A stretch of 64,000 bases of DNA from assembly GCA_022448945.1 (NCBI GenBank), contig JAKVCV010000012.1, positions 48,897 through 112,896 on the forward strand. The letters run 5' to 3'. The notes beneath the pieces were generated by a model. It ran no database searches. It was not told where the DNA came from and was given only the letters and a program-made list of their open reading frames with translations. Within the stretch, counting starts at the first letter, position 1. The number at the start of each line of letters is the position of its first letter. Positions 9,373 through 17,717 of the stretch are shown piece after piece. The DNA is from Saprospiraceae bacterium. GTDB taxonomy: Bacteria; Bacteroidota; Bacteroidia; Chitinophagales; Saprospiraceae. Both the position numbers and the translations under genes were made by a program.

Positions 9373-10515
9373 TTGTTCTTTTTTATTTATTCACTAATTT
9401 CTATTACACTGATTTTATGCTACATAGCAATTATCAGCATATACATATATTATTGGAATAAACTAAATGTCTGGAATATACCAAAAGGTTTTTCACCTCA
9501 AACAACAGTCTCCGTTATTATTGCAGCAAGAAATGAAGCAGATGTGATAAAAGAATGTTTAAATGCGCTAATTGTTCAAAAATATCCTAATAATTTACTC
9601 CAAATATGGATCGTTGATGATCATTCTGATGATGAGACTTCAAACATTATAAAAAAATTTATCAAAAAAAACAATGCAGATCATTTCCATTACCTTAAGC
9701 TTTCCAAAGGATTTAAAGGCAAAAAAGATTCGATTGCTGCTGCTATTCAACAATCATATGGTGAATTAATAGTTACTACTGATGCTGATTGTGTTATGCA
9801 TCCAAATTGGCTGTTATACCTAGTGAGCTCTTACGAAAAAAACAATTATAAATTAATTGCGGCTCCAGTTTCGTTTTACGAAGAAAAATCACTCTTTGAA
9901 CGTTTTCAATCTCTCGATTTCATGGGGATGATGGCTGTTTCTGCAGCTGGCATAAAAGGTCGTTTTATGAATATGTGTAACGGCGCTAATCTAGCCTATG
10001 AAAGACAAGCATTTAAGTCTGTAAATGGCTTTGAAGGTATAGATAATATTTCTTCCGGTGATGACATGTTGCTGATGCAAAAAATTGATACTAAGTATCC
10101 AAATAAAATTGGATATATAAAAAATGCTGAAAGCAAAACTCTAACTCATGCAAAATCAACCATTACGGGGTTTGTCCAACAACGCATTCGATGGACATCA
10201 AAATCAGGTGCATATTCTGGTTGGCAAGTTGGAGCAATATTAACTACATTATGGTTATTATGTCTTAGTATGCTTTTAGACTTTTTTTTATTACTAATCA
10301 ATATGAATATATTGTATTTATTCAGTCTTAAATTTTTACTAAAAGGAATTGCTGATTTCTATTTTCTAAGGATAATGACACGTTTTTTTGAAAGGCAGGA
10401 AATGATGCGTTATTTCTTACCAGCATTATTTTTCCATTGGTGGTATATTTCTATTGTAGGCACATTGGGAATTTTTTCAAGGAAATACAAATGGAAAGGT
10501 AGAATTACACGGTAA
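9373..10515 (+). CDS. Membrane-bound family 2 glycosyltransferase (processive, cellulose-synthase-like fold)
   Basis: The 380-residue protein has one N-terminal transmembrane helix (about 3-27), a cytoplasmic GT-A domain (about 42-275) and several C-terminal helices (about 285-370). Catalytic signatures are the nucleotide-binding VSVIIAARNEADVI (46-59), the DAD metal motif (137-139), GDDM (229-232) and QQRIRW (269-274), the QxxRW motif of inverting GT2 enzymes that elongate or transfer at the membrane. The substrate is unknown; polysaccharide or glycolipid synthesis is likely. The only start before the first helix is TTG at 9373, since an in-frame stop lies at 9358-9360 and the first in-frame ATG is deep inside the catalytic domain. 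Confidence 0.88.
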   Translation: MFFFIYSLISITLILCYIAIISIYIYYWNKLNVWNIPKGFSPQTTVSVIIAARNEADVIKECLNALIVQKYPNNLLQIWIVDDHSDDETSNIIKKFIKKNNADHFHYLKLSKGFKGKKDSIAAAIQQSYGELIVTTDADCVMHPNWLLYLVSSYEKNNYKLIAAPVSFYEEKSLFERFQSLDFMGMMAVSAAGIKGRFMNMCNGANLAYERQAFKSVNGFEGIDNISSGDDMLLMQKIDTKYPNKIGYIKNAESKTLTHAKSTITGFVQQRIRWTSKSGAYSGWQVGAILTTLWLLCLSMLLDFFLLLINMNILYLFSLKFLLKGIADFYFLRIMTRFFERQEMMRYFLPALFFHWWYISIVGTLGIFSRKYKWKGRITR

Positions 10516-10587
10516 GAAACAAATTTAAATTTCTGAATTTCAAACAAAAAAAATATAATTTCAACAATACATTTGAATATATAGAAT

Positions 10588-10621
10588 AAAAGCTCCAACC
10601 CATATTTGGATTGAAGCTTTT
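10588..10621 (-). terminator. Intrinsic terminator of tRNA-Leu
   Basis: On the minus strand AAAAGCTTCAATCC pairs with GGTTGGAGCTTTT across a short loop (stem of about 13 bp with two G-U pairs), and the stem is followed by TTTATTC. It begins a few nucleotides after the tRNA 3' end. Confidence 0.75.
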
Positions 10622-10624
10622 TAG

Positions 10625-10708
10625 TGCCCCAGGGGGGAATCGAACCCCCACTCTCTTGCGAGAACTGGATTTTGAATCCAGCGCGTCTACCAGTTCCGCC
10701 ACCAGGGC
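10625..10708 (-). tRNA. tRNA-Leu (anticodon CAA)
   Basis: The minus-strand sequence folds as a cloverleaf with a long variable arm, as in class II tRNAs. The acceptor arm starts GCCCTGG and closes with CTGGGGC plus discriminator A. The D-arm contains GGCGGAACTGGTAGACGC. The anticodon stem-loop is CTGGA-TTCAAAA-TCCAG, giving anticodon CAA, which reads UUG. The T-arm is GGGGG-TTCGATT-CCCCC. CCA is not encoded. An intrinsic terminator and a good promoter flank it. Confidence 0.95.
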
Positions 10709-10741
10709 CTGATATAATTAACTTCTATATTGAAGCGCCTG

Positions 10742-10772
10742 CAAATATAATGGAAGTTTATATTTATATCAA
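10742..10772 (-). promoter_or_regulatory. Bacteroidota-type promoter for tRNA-Leu
   Basis: On the minus strand TTG (plus positions 10770-10772) is separated by 20 nt from TATATTTG (plus positions 10742-10749). This matches TTG-N19-21-TAnnTTTG, the primary sigma factor consensus in this phylum. The tRNA begins about 33 nt downstream. Confidence 0.75.
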
Positions 10773-10802
10773 AAAATAAAGATTTTTTTTCAGAATTATG
10801 AC

Positions 10803-12086
10803 CTATTGATATATAATATCTAAAGTAATCTGCATCGCATCTATTTGGTCATAAATACAAAAATCCAGCAATTCTTTTTTTACTAACAAATGATAATTTT
10901 CGAGCAAATCTACTCTAAGTTGGTGGAAACTTTTTATTTCAAGATCTTCGTACAATTCTTCGATAACTTTTAGCCAAAAAACATCATCTTCTTCAACAGT
11001 TTTTCTTTTAGGATAAATCTCTTGAAGTAATGTTTTAAGAGAACTAATTGTTATAGTGTCAATATTCTTTTTTGCAATTTGAACAGCAAATGCAGTATCA
11101 AGATCCTGTATAATATCATCACTAGTCACCAAATGAGCAAAAGCCATACCCAAATTTTCTGAAAAAACTTTTTCTGCATGTAAAATGTAAAAAATATCAG
11201 ATGTATTCAAATACATAATTTCAAGGTAATGTATGTATGGATTTTTATTACTATTCAACCAATCTCCTTTGGTAATATCGTTAGTTAAAAACACTATAGG
11301 CACTTCTTGGCTTTTGTTTGCAATCCATTTCATAATCTCATGAAAGATATAATAATCTCCATAAGGTCTGTTTGGTTTCTTTTTAATATCACCTAACCCG
11401 GGAAATATTTTTTGTGGTTGTTTATACACAAATGTATCAATAGAAATATTTTTGTCTCCTGGAATATACGTTTCTGCTTCATTTCTAAGTTTATAAAACT
11501 CATCTTTTAAAAATTTTTTTTCTGACGGTTCTAGACCTGAAAGTTCTTGAAATAAAGGTAGTAAGTCAAAAACGTCTAATAATGCTAATTGCTTTTTGCA
11601 ATTTTCTTTTTTTACGCTTGCATTTTCTCGGAGTTTTTCGATTATCAGTTGTGACTCCAATATTAGCCCCAATAATTCTTCCTTAAAATGAGGATAAGCT
11701 TCCAAAACATCATCGTTATCTTCAAGGAAATCAAGAATTTTTTGTTGTGTTCCTTTTTGATTTTCGCCAAGCGATTCCACAATTATTTTTGCCTCATAAT
11801 CATTAATAACTAATTCCCGATTTTTCGTAAATTCAGACCGAACCTGTTCAGATATATAAATCCTGTCTTTATTCTGTTCCAAAAAATTATATAATTTAAT
11901 ACGGGCTTCATATGGAAGTTGATAAAACCCCAATAAAACATTAGTATCCAAGCATAACAAATGATTGTCAAGCAGTTTTTGAGCTGATCCTATATGTTTT
12001 TTATACTTATCAACACATGTTTTAGAAACTAATTTTGATCTGTTTTTATGTGAAAGATAACTTAGCCCTTGCCCGATTTTCAACAT
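10803..12086 (-). CDS. PIN-like domain protein (PIN_8-type putative ribonuclease)
   Basis: The 427-residue protein carries a PIN-fold nuclease domain. LCLDTNVLL (44-52) holds the first metal-binding aspartate, D47. ISEQVRSEFTKNR (78-90) supplies E85. An insertion of about 120 helical residues follows. YGDYYIFHEIM (242-252) supplies D244, and VFLTNDITKGDW (265-276) supplies N269, D270 and D275. This order is that of the PIN-like PF18476 family. Residues 290-427 are helical and unassigned. PIN domains usually cleave RNA with Mg2+ or Mn2+. No antitoxin-like partner is adjacent. The gene starts 42 nt after a sensor kinase gene on the same strand and no promoter is evident in the gap, so the two are probably co-transcribed. 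Its role (RNA decay, stress or anti-phage) is open. Confidence 0.8.
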   Translation of the reverse strand: MLKIGQGLSYLSHKNRSKLVSKTCVDKYKKHIGSAQKLLDNHLLCLDTNVLLGFYQLPYEARIKLYNFLEQNKDRIYISEQVRSEFTKNRELVINDYEAKIIVESLGENQKGTQQKILDFLEDNDDVLEAYPHFKEELLGLILESQLIIEKLRENASVKKENCKKQLALLDVFDLLPLFQELSGLEPSEKKFLKDEFYKLRNEAETYIPGDKNISIDTFVYKQPQKIFPGLGDIKKKPNRPYGDYYIFHEIMKWIANKSQEVPIVFLTNDITKGDWLNSNKNPYIHYLEIMYLNTSDIFYILHAEKVFSENLGMAFAHLVTSDDIIQDLDTAFAVQIAKKNIDTITISSLKTLLQEIYPKRKTVEEDDVFWLKVIEELYEDLEIKSFHQLRVDLLENYHLLVKKELLDFCIYDQIDAMQITLDIIYQ

Positions 12087-12128
12087 ATTTCCATTACCAA
12101 TTTTGTGATTTAGCTTTTTGCTATAAAG

Positions 12129-14447
12129 TTAATCTGCCTCCTGAAAGTAAATAACATAATTACTTCCTTTTTTATTTACAAGGCGTTTTATTTGCCCTTT
12201 CAGCTGTATTATTAATTTATGTACCAACATCAAACCCAGAGATTTAGATTTTTTAAAATTAAAATCTTTTGGGAAGCCTACCCCATCGTCACCTATTTCA
12301 AGTTTAAAGCGAGGATAATCCAAAGATGTCATTCTAAGAGAAATCTTACCACTTTCTTGATTAGGTATCCCATATTTTAATGCATTTGTAATTAATTCAT
12401 TAGTAATCAAACCAAGAGGAATAGCAGTATCTAAGTTTAAAAAGATATCAGGACAATCAATTTTTAATTTGACATTATTATTTGATCCTTTCATTACCTC
12501 AATCAAACCGGTAATCAAGCGCGTAAGATAATTGCCAAAATTTATTCTTGAAACATCTTCAGATTGATATAACATCTCATGAACTATTCCCATAGATTGA
12601 ATACGGTATTGACTACGTAAGAACATTTCTCTAATATTCTCTTGCTTAAAAAAAGAAGATTGAAGACTCAATAAACTGGTAACTACCTGCATATTATTTT
12701 TCACCCTATGATGAATTTCTTTTAACAATACATCTTTTTCATCAAGAGCCTGTTTTATTTTTTTCTCATTATTTTTTCTAATAGAAATATCACTAATAAA
12801 ACAGATAAAAAAAAGTTCATCTTTTCTTTTCATTTTTGAAATAGAAAACGATATTGTTAATTCTTCACGATCCTTATTAAGGACAGACAATTCATGGGTA
12901 TTATTTAAAATTCGGCTATTGGAATTTGATTTAATCCTATTTAAAGCTTCAATAAACATCAAATGATATTGCTCTTTTGTAATAACTTCATACATAGGAG
13001 TACCGACCACCTCTTCCTTAGTCCAGCCAAAAATTAATTTTGCTTTAGGATTCCATCTAATAATTTTGCCCATTTCATCAACGACAACAATCGCATCTGG
13101 AGCATCTTCAAATAAAGTACTTATTTGCTTTTCGCTATCCAAAAGTGCTTCTTCAGCTTCTTTATTTTCAGTTATATCTGTGATATATCCATGCCATACA
13201 ATTGAATTATCAGGCAGCAAAATAGGTTTTGAATTACCCCTCATCCATCGAATTTCATTGTTTGATAAGACTATACGATAATCTAATGACCAGTTTTTCA
13301 ATTTTTCCTTAGCTAATGATACAGACTCATCAAATAGCTGTCTATCTTCAGGATATATATTGCCAAACAACTTGTCTTTACCTTCGATAATACTATCAGG
13401 CGATCCTCCTATTAAATCAAACATCTTCCCACTAACAAAAGGATATGTAACTTTCCCATTAGGTTTCATCTTACATTGATAAATAACACCAGGTACTTGT
13501 TCCGCCTGTTTCAACAGCAACGACTTTTGCTCTTCTTTTTTTAATTGTTCTTCAATTTTTTCTCGTTCTGTTATATCCCTAATTGTAACTTGAACATGCG
13601 TTTTATCATCTATAAAGATCAAAAGAACATAAATCTCAGATAAGAAGACAGTACCGTTCTTTTTTACTAATCTAATTTTGGGAATAAAAGTAGTGGTTTG
13701 TTTATTATTATATTCAAGAATAATCTGACCTATGCTTTTATCTTCAGGATAAACAATTTCATTAAAGAACAATTGACCAATAACTTGATCTTTATTTTTG
13801 TAACCAAATAGCTTTAGGAATGCTTCATTAATATGGGTTATAGTTTCAAAGTTGTGAATAAAAATCGCATCCGGAAAGGATTCAAATAAGGTTTCAAATT
13901 CTACTTTAGATTTTTGTAATTGTAAATTGTGAGATTCTTGGGCTATTTTTAAAATTATATTGTTGTATACAACACCAGCGAGATCGCATACAAAAGTTAC
14001 CAATGCTACATGTTCCTCTGAAAAAGAATTAGGTTCAATACTTGCCATCCCAAAAGTGCCAACTGCTTTATCCAAACTAAGTATGGGAAGCCATACTCTT
14101 GAGCGGACTTTAAAACTCCTCTTACTATCTTTTGAATAACCTGACTTATCTTTCTCAGTATCAGAAATTAACAGAACCTCTTTACTCCGAAAAACCCAGC
14201 CAGGATGCCTATCCCATGATGTAGCTTCAGCTTCTTGCCTTTCTTCTTCTGAAAAGCCCTTTGCAGAATATAATTTTAATTTTTGAGAATAGGGATCTAA
14301 AAAGTATAAACCATTATACTCAACATCTACTATTGAATCTACTATCTCATTGATTGATTTGCTTAGTGTATCCAAATCAGTTATTGAAGACAAAGTCGAT
14401 GCAATAATTCCAAGTTTAGAAACGAGTTCTATATTGGTATAATCCAT
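12129..14447 (-). CDS. Soluble multi-sensor histidine kinase (GAF-PAS-PAS-PAS-HisKA_2-HATPase)
   Basis: The 772-residue protein has no transmembrane helix, so it senses a cytoplasmic signal. Domains are GAF (about 8-165), PAS (about 180-295), PAS with PAC (about 310-430), PAS (about 435-560), HisKA_2 dimerisation/phosphoacceptor (about 572-650, EIHHRVKNNMQ with H579/H580) and HATPase (about 660-770, N-box NELITNALKYG and G1 motif DDGVGFP). HisKA_2 kinases often signal to non-canonical or orphan response regulators. No response regulator gene is adjacent. The next gene on the strand encodes a PIN-like nuclease. The input ligand is unknown. Confidence 0.92.
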   Translation of the reverse strand: MDYTNIELVSKLGIIASTLSSITDLDTLSKSINEIVDSIVDVEYNGLYFLDPYSQKLKLYSAKGFSEEERQEAEATSWDRHPGWVFRSKEVLLISDTEKDKSGYSKDSKRSFKVRSRVWLPILSLDKAVGTFGMASIEPNSFSEEHVALVTFVCDLAGVVYNNIILKIAQESHNLQLQKSKVEFETLFESFPDAIFIHNFETITHINEAFLKLFGYKNKDQVIGQLFFNEIVYPEDKSIGQIILEYNNKQTTTFIPKIRLVKKNGTVFLSEIYVLLIFIDDKTHVQVTIRDITEREKIEEQLKKEEQKSLLLKQAEQVPGVIYQCKMKPNGKVTYPFVSGKMFDLIGGSPDSIIEGKDKLFGNIYPEDRQLFDESVSLAKEKLKNWSLDYRIVLSNNEIRWMRGNSKPILLPDNSIVWHGYITDITENKEAEEALLDSEKQISTLFEDAPDAIVVVDEMGKIIRWNPKAKLIFGWTKEEVVGTPMYEVITKEQYHLMFIEALNRIKSNSNSRILNNTHELSVLNKDREELTISFSISKMKRKDELFFICFISDISIRKNNEKKIKQALDEKDVLLKEIHHRVKNNMQVVTSLLSLQSSFFKQENIREMFLRSQYRIQSMGIVHEMLYQSEDVSRINFGNYLTRLITGLIEVMKGSNNNVKLKIDCPDIFLNLDTAIPLGLITNELITNALKYGIPNQESGKISLRMTSLDYPRFKLEIGDDGVGFPKDFNFKKSKSLGLMLVHKLIIQLKGQIKRLVNKKGSNYVIYFQEAD

Positions 14448-14924
14448 ATTCTATGGTACAGCTAAAGAAACACATTAAAAAAACAACTCAAAACTAATTG
14501 TTTTCTGTCTTAAAATTTCATTATATATAAAAACATTTACAGAAAATGACGAATTAATTAAATTAACATATTTTATATTTGGCATGAATTAAGTTTCTCT
14601 AAAATACAAATAGACTAGAATAGCTTTGGTATTCTATATACCTTTAACTAAATAAATAGCAAAAAAATTACTCTATCTAAGCATTAATCTTTGTTTGAAT
14701 TACATTAAAGAATTCAATCTTCAGTATAATAATTTTAAAATATTTAATTGAATTATAAAAACAACTAGATTTCATCTATAATTTGGAACCTTATTTAATC
14801 TTTAATCGTTCCATGTATTTTTGTAAATGCTATTAAGAATTTATTAAAGATTCTTTATTGAATTTAAATATTCAAAATACCACTTATTAATTCATTTTGA
14901 TTTACATAGTAAAACCGATCAAAT
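14448..14924. other. Divergent intergenic region between the sensor kinase and MarC-family genes
   Basis: This gap of 477 nt is AT-rich and must carry the divergent promoters of the kinase and MarC-family genes. I see no clear TAnnTTTG element, hairpin or coding frame in it. Confidence 0.35.
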
Positions 14925-15497
14925 ATGTTGAACATCAAAGAAATGTTATCCGTGTCACTCATTTTATTTTCAGTTATAGATATTATAGGTTCTATTCCTG
15001 TAATTATTGACCTTAAGAAAAAAGCTGGTGGCCAAATCCAGTCAGGTAAAGCCACATTGGTAGCGGGCGCACTAATGCTTTTATTTTTGTTCGTTGGGGA
15101 GTCACTTTTAGATCTATTTCATTTAGACGTAGCTTCATTTGCGGTAGCTGGTGCTATTGTAATTTTTTTATTGGGTTTAGAAATGGTTTTAGGTGTATCA
15201 ATTTTCAAGGAAGATGAAACCCTAGCACGATCTGCCTCAGTAGTCCCAATAGCCTTTCCTTTGATAGCAGGAGCAGGTACAATGACAACTATTCTAACAC
15301 TAAAGGCAGAATATCATACGATCAATATTTGTGTTGGTATAATAATCAATCTAATATTAGTTTTTAGTGTCCTTAAACTTTCAGGATGGATCGAAAAAAA
15401 GATAGGCCGGGGTGGTGAAGCTATTCTAAGAAAAGTTTTTGGAATTGTTCTATTGGCTATTGCAATCAAATTATTTAAAGGGAATATATTTATATGA
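14925..15497 (+). CDS. MarC-family integral membrane protein
   Basis: The 190-residue product has about six hydrophobic segments and the MarC hallmarks: DIIGSIPVIIDLKKK near the N-terminus, a conserved SVVPIAFPLIAGAGTMTT in the middle and GGEAILRKVFGIVLLAIAI near the end. MarC proteins are inner-membrane proteins. An early assignment to multiple antibiotic resistance was not upheld in E. coli, and their substrate is not established. It lies 154 nt before the ABC-F gene on the same strand, with no functional link evident. Confidence 0.88.
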   Translation: MLNIKEMLSVSLILFSVIDIIGSIPVIIDLKKKAGGQIQSGKATLVAGALMLLFLFVGESLLDLFHLDVASFAVAGAIVIFLLGLEMVLGVSIFKEDETLARSASVVPIAFPLIAGAGTMTTILTLKAEYHTINICVGIIINLILVFSVLKLSGWIEKKIGRGGEAILRKVFGIVLLAIAIKLFKGNIFI

Positions 15498-15651
15498 TAA
15501 TCTAAAAAACTTTGTTGAATTACTAATACGTATATGAATCGCAAAAATAAAAGTATATAAACTTACTCAAAAAGTATTTTATTACTACTGACTTTCTTTT
15601 TATCTACACTTCCAGTAACTTGCAGGGAAAACATAAACAAAGTTAATAAGT

Positions 15652-17511
15652 ATGAATTATCTAACTGTAGAAGGGGTTTCAAAGGCTTATGGTGACCGCT
15701 TGTTATTTGAGGATATTACCTTTTATATTAATCAGGGTGATCGCGTAGCTTTTATTGCTAAAAATGGGACTGGTAAATCCTCACTTATGGATATTATCAT
15801 GAAAAAAGAAGAAGCTGATGCAGGTCATGTTTGGCTTCATCATAAAATCTCTATAGGCTATCTTCATCAGGAGCCTCAGTTGAATGATAACTCCACTGTT
15901 TTTGAAGCAGTTTATAATTCACAAAACCCTGTTATGAAAGCCGTTGTTGCTTACGAAAAAAGCTTATTGAACCCTGATGATGTAGATACAATGCAAGAAG
16001 CAATGTCTGCAATGGATAGAATGCAGGCATGGGATTATGAAGTAAAAATAAAACAAATTCTCTATCGGTTAAAGGTTGATTACCTAGACAGGAAAATTAA
16101 ACTACTTTCAGGAGGCCAGAAAAAGCGTGTAGCACTTGCAAAGGTCTTGATAGATGCGCCTGATTTTTTAATTCTAGATGAACCAACGAATCATCTGGAT
16201 CTAGAAATGATTGAATGGCTTGAAGGCTATTTAAAACAAGGGAAACAAACTATCTTCATGGTTACCCACGACAGATATTTTCTGGATAGTGTATGTACAC
16301 AAATACTTGAATTAGACCAGGAAAAGGTTCACAAATATGCAGGCGGATATGCTTATTTTCTAGAAAAAAAAGCAGCGCGGGAATCTAATTTTGCCAGTAC
16401 CACAGAGAAAGCAAAAAATCTTTACAAAAAAGAATTAGACTGGATGCGACGGCAACCAAAGGCACGTGGAACAAAAGCTAAGGCAAGAATCGATAAATTT
16501 TTTGAAGTAGAGAAAAAAGCCAAACATAAACTAGATGATGATGCAGTTGTCCTAGATATTAAAATGTCAAGACTGGGAAGCAAAATTATTGAATTACATA
16601 ACGTACACAAATATTATAGTGACCTAATCCTTTTTAAGGGCTTTGATTATAAATTCAAAAAAAGAGACAGAGTTGGAATAGTAGGGAATAACGGCACTGG
16701 GAAAACTACACTTCTCAATATGATGGTAGGTAATGAAAAGGTGGATTCAGGTAAAATCATTATCGGGGAAACTGTAGTTCTAGGCTACTATACTCAGAGT
16801 GGCATCAACCTAAAAGAAGATCACAGGGTGATAGATGTAATTAGAAATATTGCTGAATTTATTCCAATGCATGGAGGACAAAAATTATCTGCTGTACAAC
16901 TTTGTGAACGCTTTCTATTTAACGGTAAAAAACAACAGACTTTTGTTTCAAAACTGAGTGGAGGTGAACGCAGGCGCTTGTATTTGCTTACTATTCTAAT
17001 GAAAAACCCAAATTTCCTTATCCTAGATGAGCCTACCAACGATCTCGATATTATTACTTTACAGGTGCTCGAAGAATTTTTGCTAAATTTTCCAGGGTGT
17101 ATCGTTATTGTATCTCACGATCGCCATTTTATGGACAAAATTGTCGAACACACCTTTGTATTGGAAGGGAACGGACAAGTCCGTGATTTTCCCGGGAATT
17201 ATTCAGCATACAGGGACTTTGCCAAAGAACAGGCATTGATTAAAAAGGCTGAAGAAAAAGAAGTTGCTGCTGAGCTACCTGTTGTAAAAACTGCAAGCAA
17301 AATATCTCATGAAGAGCGTAAAGAAATTAAACGTCTAGAACGTCAAATCAATAAATTGGAAGAAAAGAAAGCAGCAATCACAACGCAATTCAACGATACT
17401 AATCTCAGTAAAGATAAGATAGCTGAACTATCCAAAGAACTGAACAAAGTTACAGCAGCGTTGGAAGAAAAAGAATTAGAGTGGATGGAATTAGTAGATG
17501 AGTTGGAATAA
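15652..17511 (+). CDS. uup: ABC-F family ATPase, Uup-like
   Basis: The 619-residue protein has two ABC nucleotide-binding domains and no membrane segment. Walker A motifs are AKNGTGKSS (36-44) and GNNGTGKTT (about 347-355). Signatures are LSGGQKKR (from about 153) and LSGGERRR (from about 435), with Walker B LILDEPTNHLD and LILDEPTNDLD. A basic interdomain linker contains RRQPKARGTKAKARIDKF. The C-terminal coiled coil (about 560-619) is the feature that separates Uup from EttA. Uup-type proteins act on ribosomes and have been linked to branched DNA intermediates. The Walker A of domain 1 starts with Ala instead of the usual Gly. A resistance role is not implied. Confidence 0.9.
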   Translation: MNYLTVEGVSKAYGDRLLFEDITFYINQGDRVAFIAKNGTGKSSLMDIIMKKEEADAGHVWLHHKISIGYLHQEPQLNDNSTVFEAVYNSQNPVMKAVVAYEKSLLNPDDVDTMQEAMSAMDRMQAWDYEVKIKQILYRLKVDYLDRKIKLLSGGQKKRVALAKVLIDAPDFLILDEPTNHLDLEMIEWLEGYLKQGKQTIFMVTHDRYFLDSVCTQILELDQEKVHKYAGGYAYFLEKKAARESNFASTTEKAKNLYKKELDWMRRQPKARGTKAKARIDKFFEVEKKAKHKLDDDAVVLDIKMSRLGSKIIELHNVHKYYSDLILFKGFDYKFKKRDRVGIVGNNGTGKTTLLNMMVGNEKVDSGKIIIGETVVLGYYTQSGINLKEDHRVIDVIRNIAEFIPMHGGQKLSAVQLCERFLFNGKKQQTFVSKLSGGERRRLYLLTILMKNPNFLILDEPTNDLDIITLQVLEEFLLNFPGCIVIVSHDRHFMDKIVEHTFVLEGNGQVRDFPGNYSAYRDFAKEQALIKKAEEKEVAAELPVVKTASKISHEERKEIKRLERQINKLEEKKAAITTQFNDTNLSKDKIAELSKELNKVTAALEEKELEWMELVDELE

Positions 17512-17674
17512 GGATATTTATTTATCTTCTCTAGAAATATCTTTTACCGATTAAAAAACAAATAAATACAACAATTATTTTTTATCGAAAAAATCCATCG
17601 AGTTCATTTATTGTTAGTAAAAAAGGCACGTCAACAAATTTTCAATTTTATCATAAAAACCAATATAAGTTTTG

Positions 17675-17682
17675 TACTTTTG
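17675..17682 (+). promoter_or_regulatory. Candidate -7 element (TACTTTTG) for the lipid operon
   Basis: TACTTTTG matches the Bacteroidota -7 consensus TAnnTTTG and lies 35 nt before the ATG of the first gene of the AGPS-like/GlpD-like/lipid-kinase operon. No TTG stands at the ideal upstream distance, so the call rests on the -7 element and its position. Confidence 0.55.
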
Positions 17683-17717
17683 GGCAATTTTTAATTTATC
17701 ATATTTGAAAAACAATA

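Noticed and set aside
15652-17511. ABC-F antibiotic-resistance gene
   Set aside because: The C-terminal coiled coil and overall layout fit the housekeeping Uup type, and no long interdomain resistance-type linker is present.
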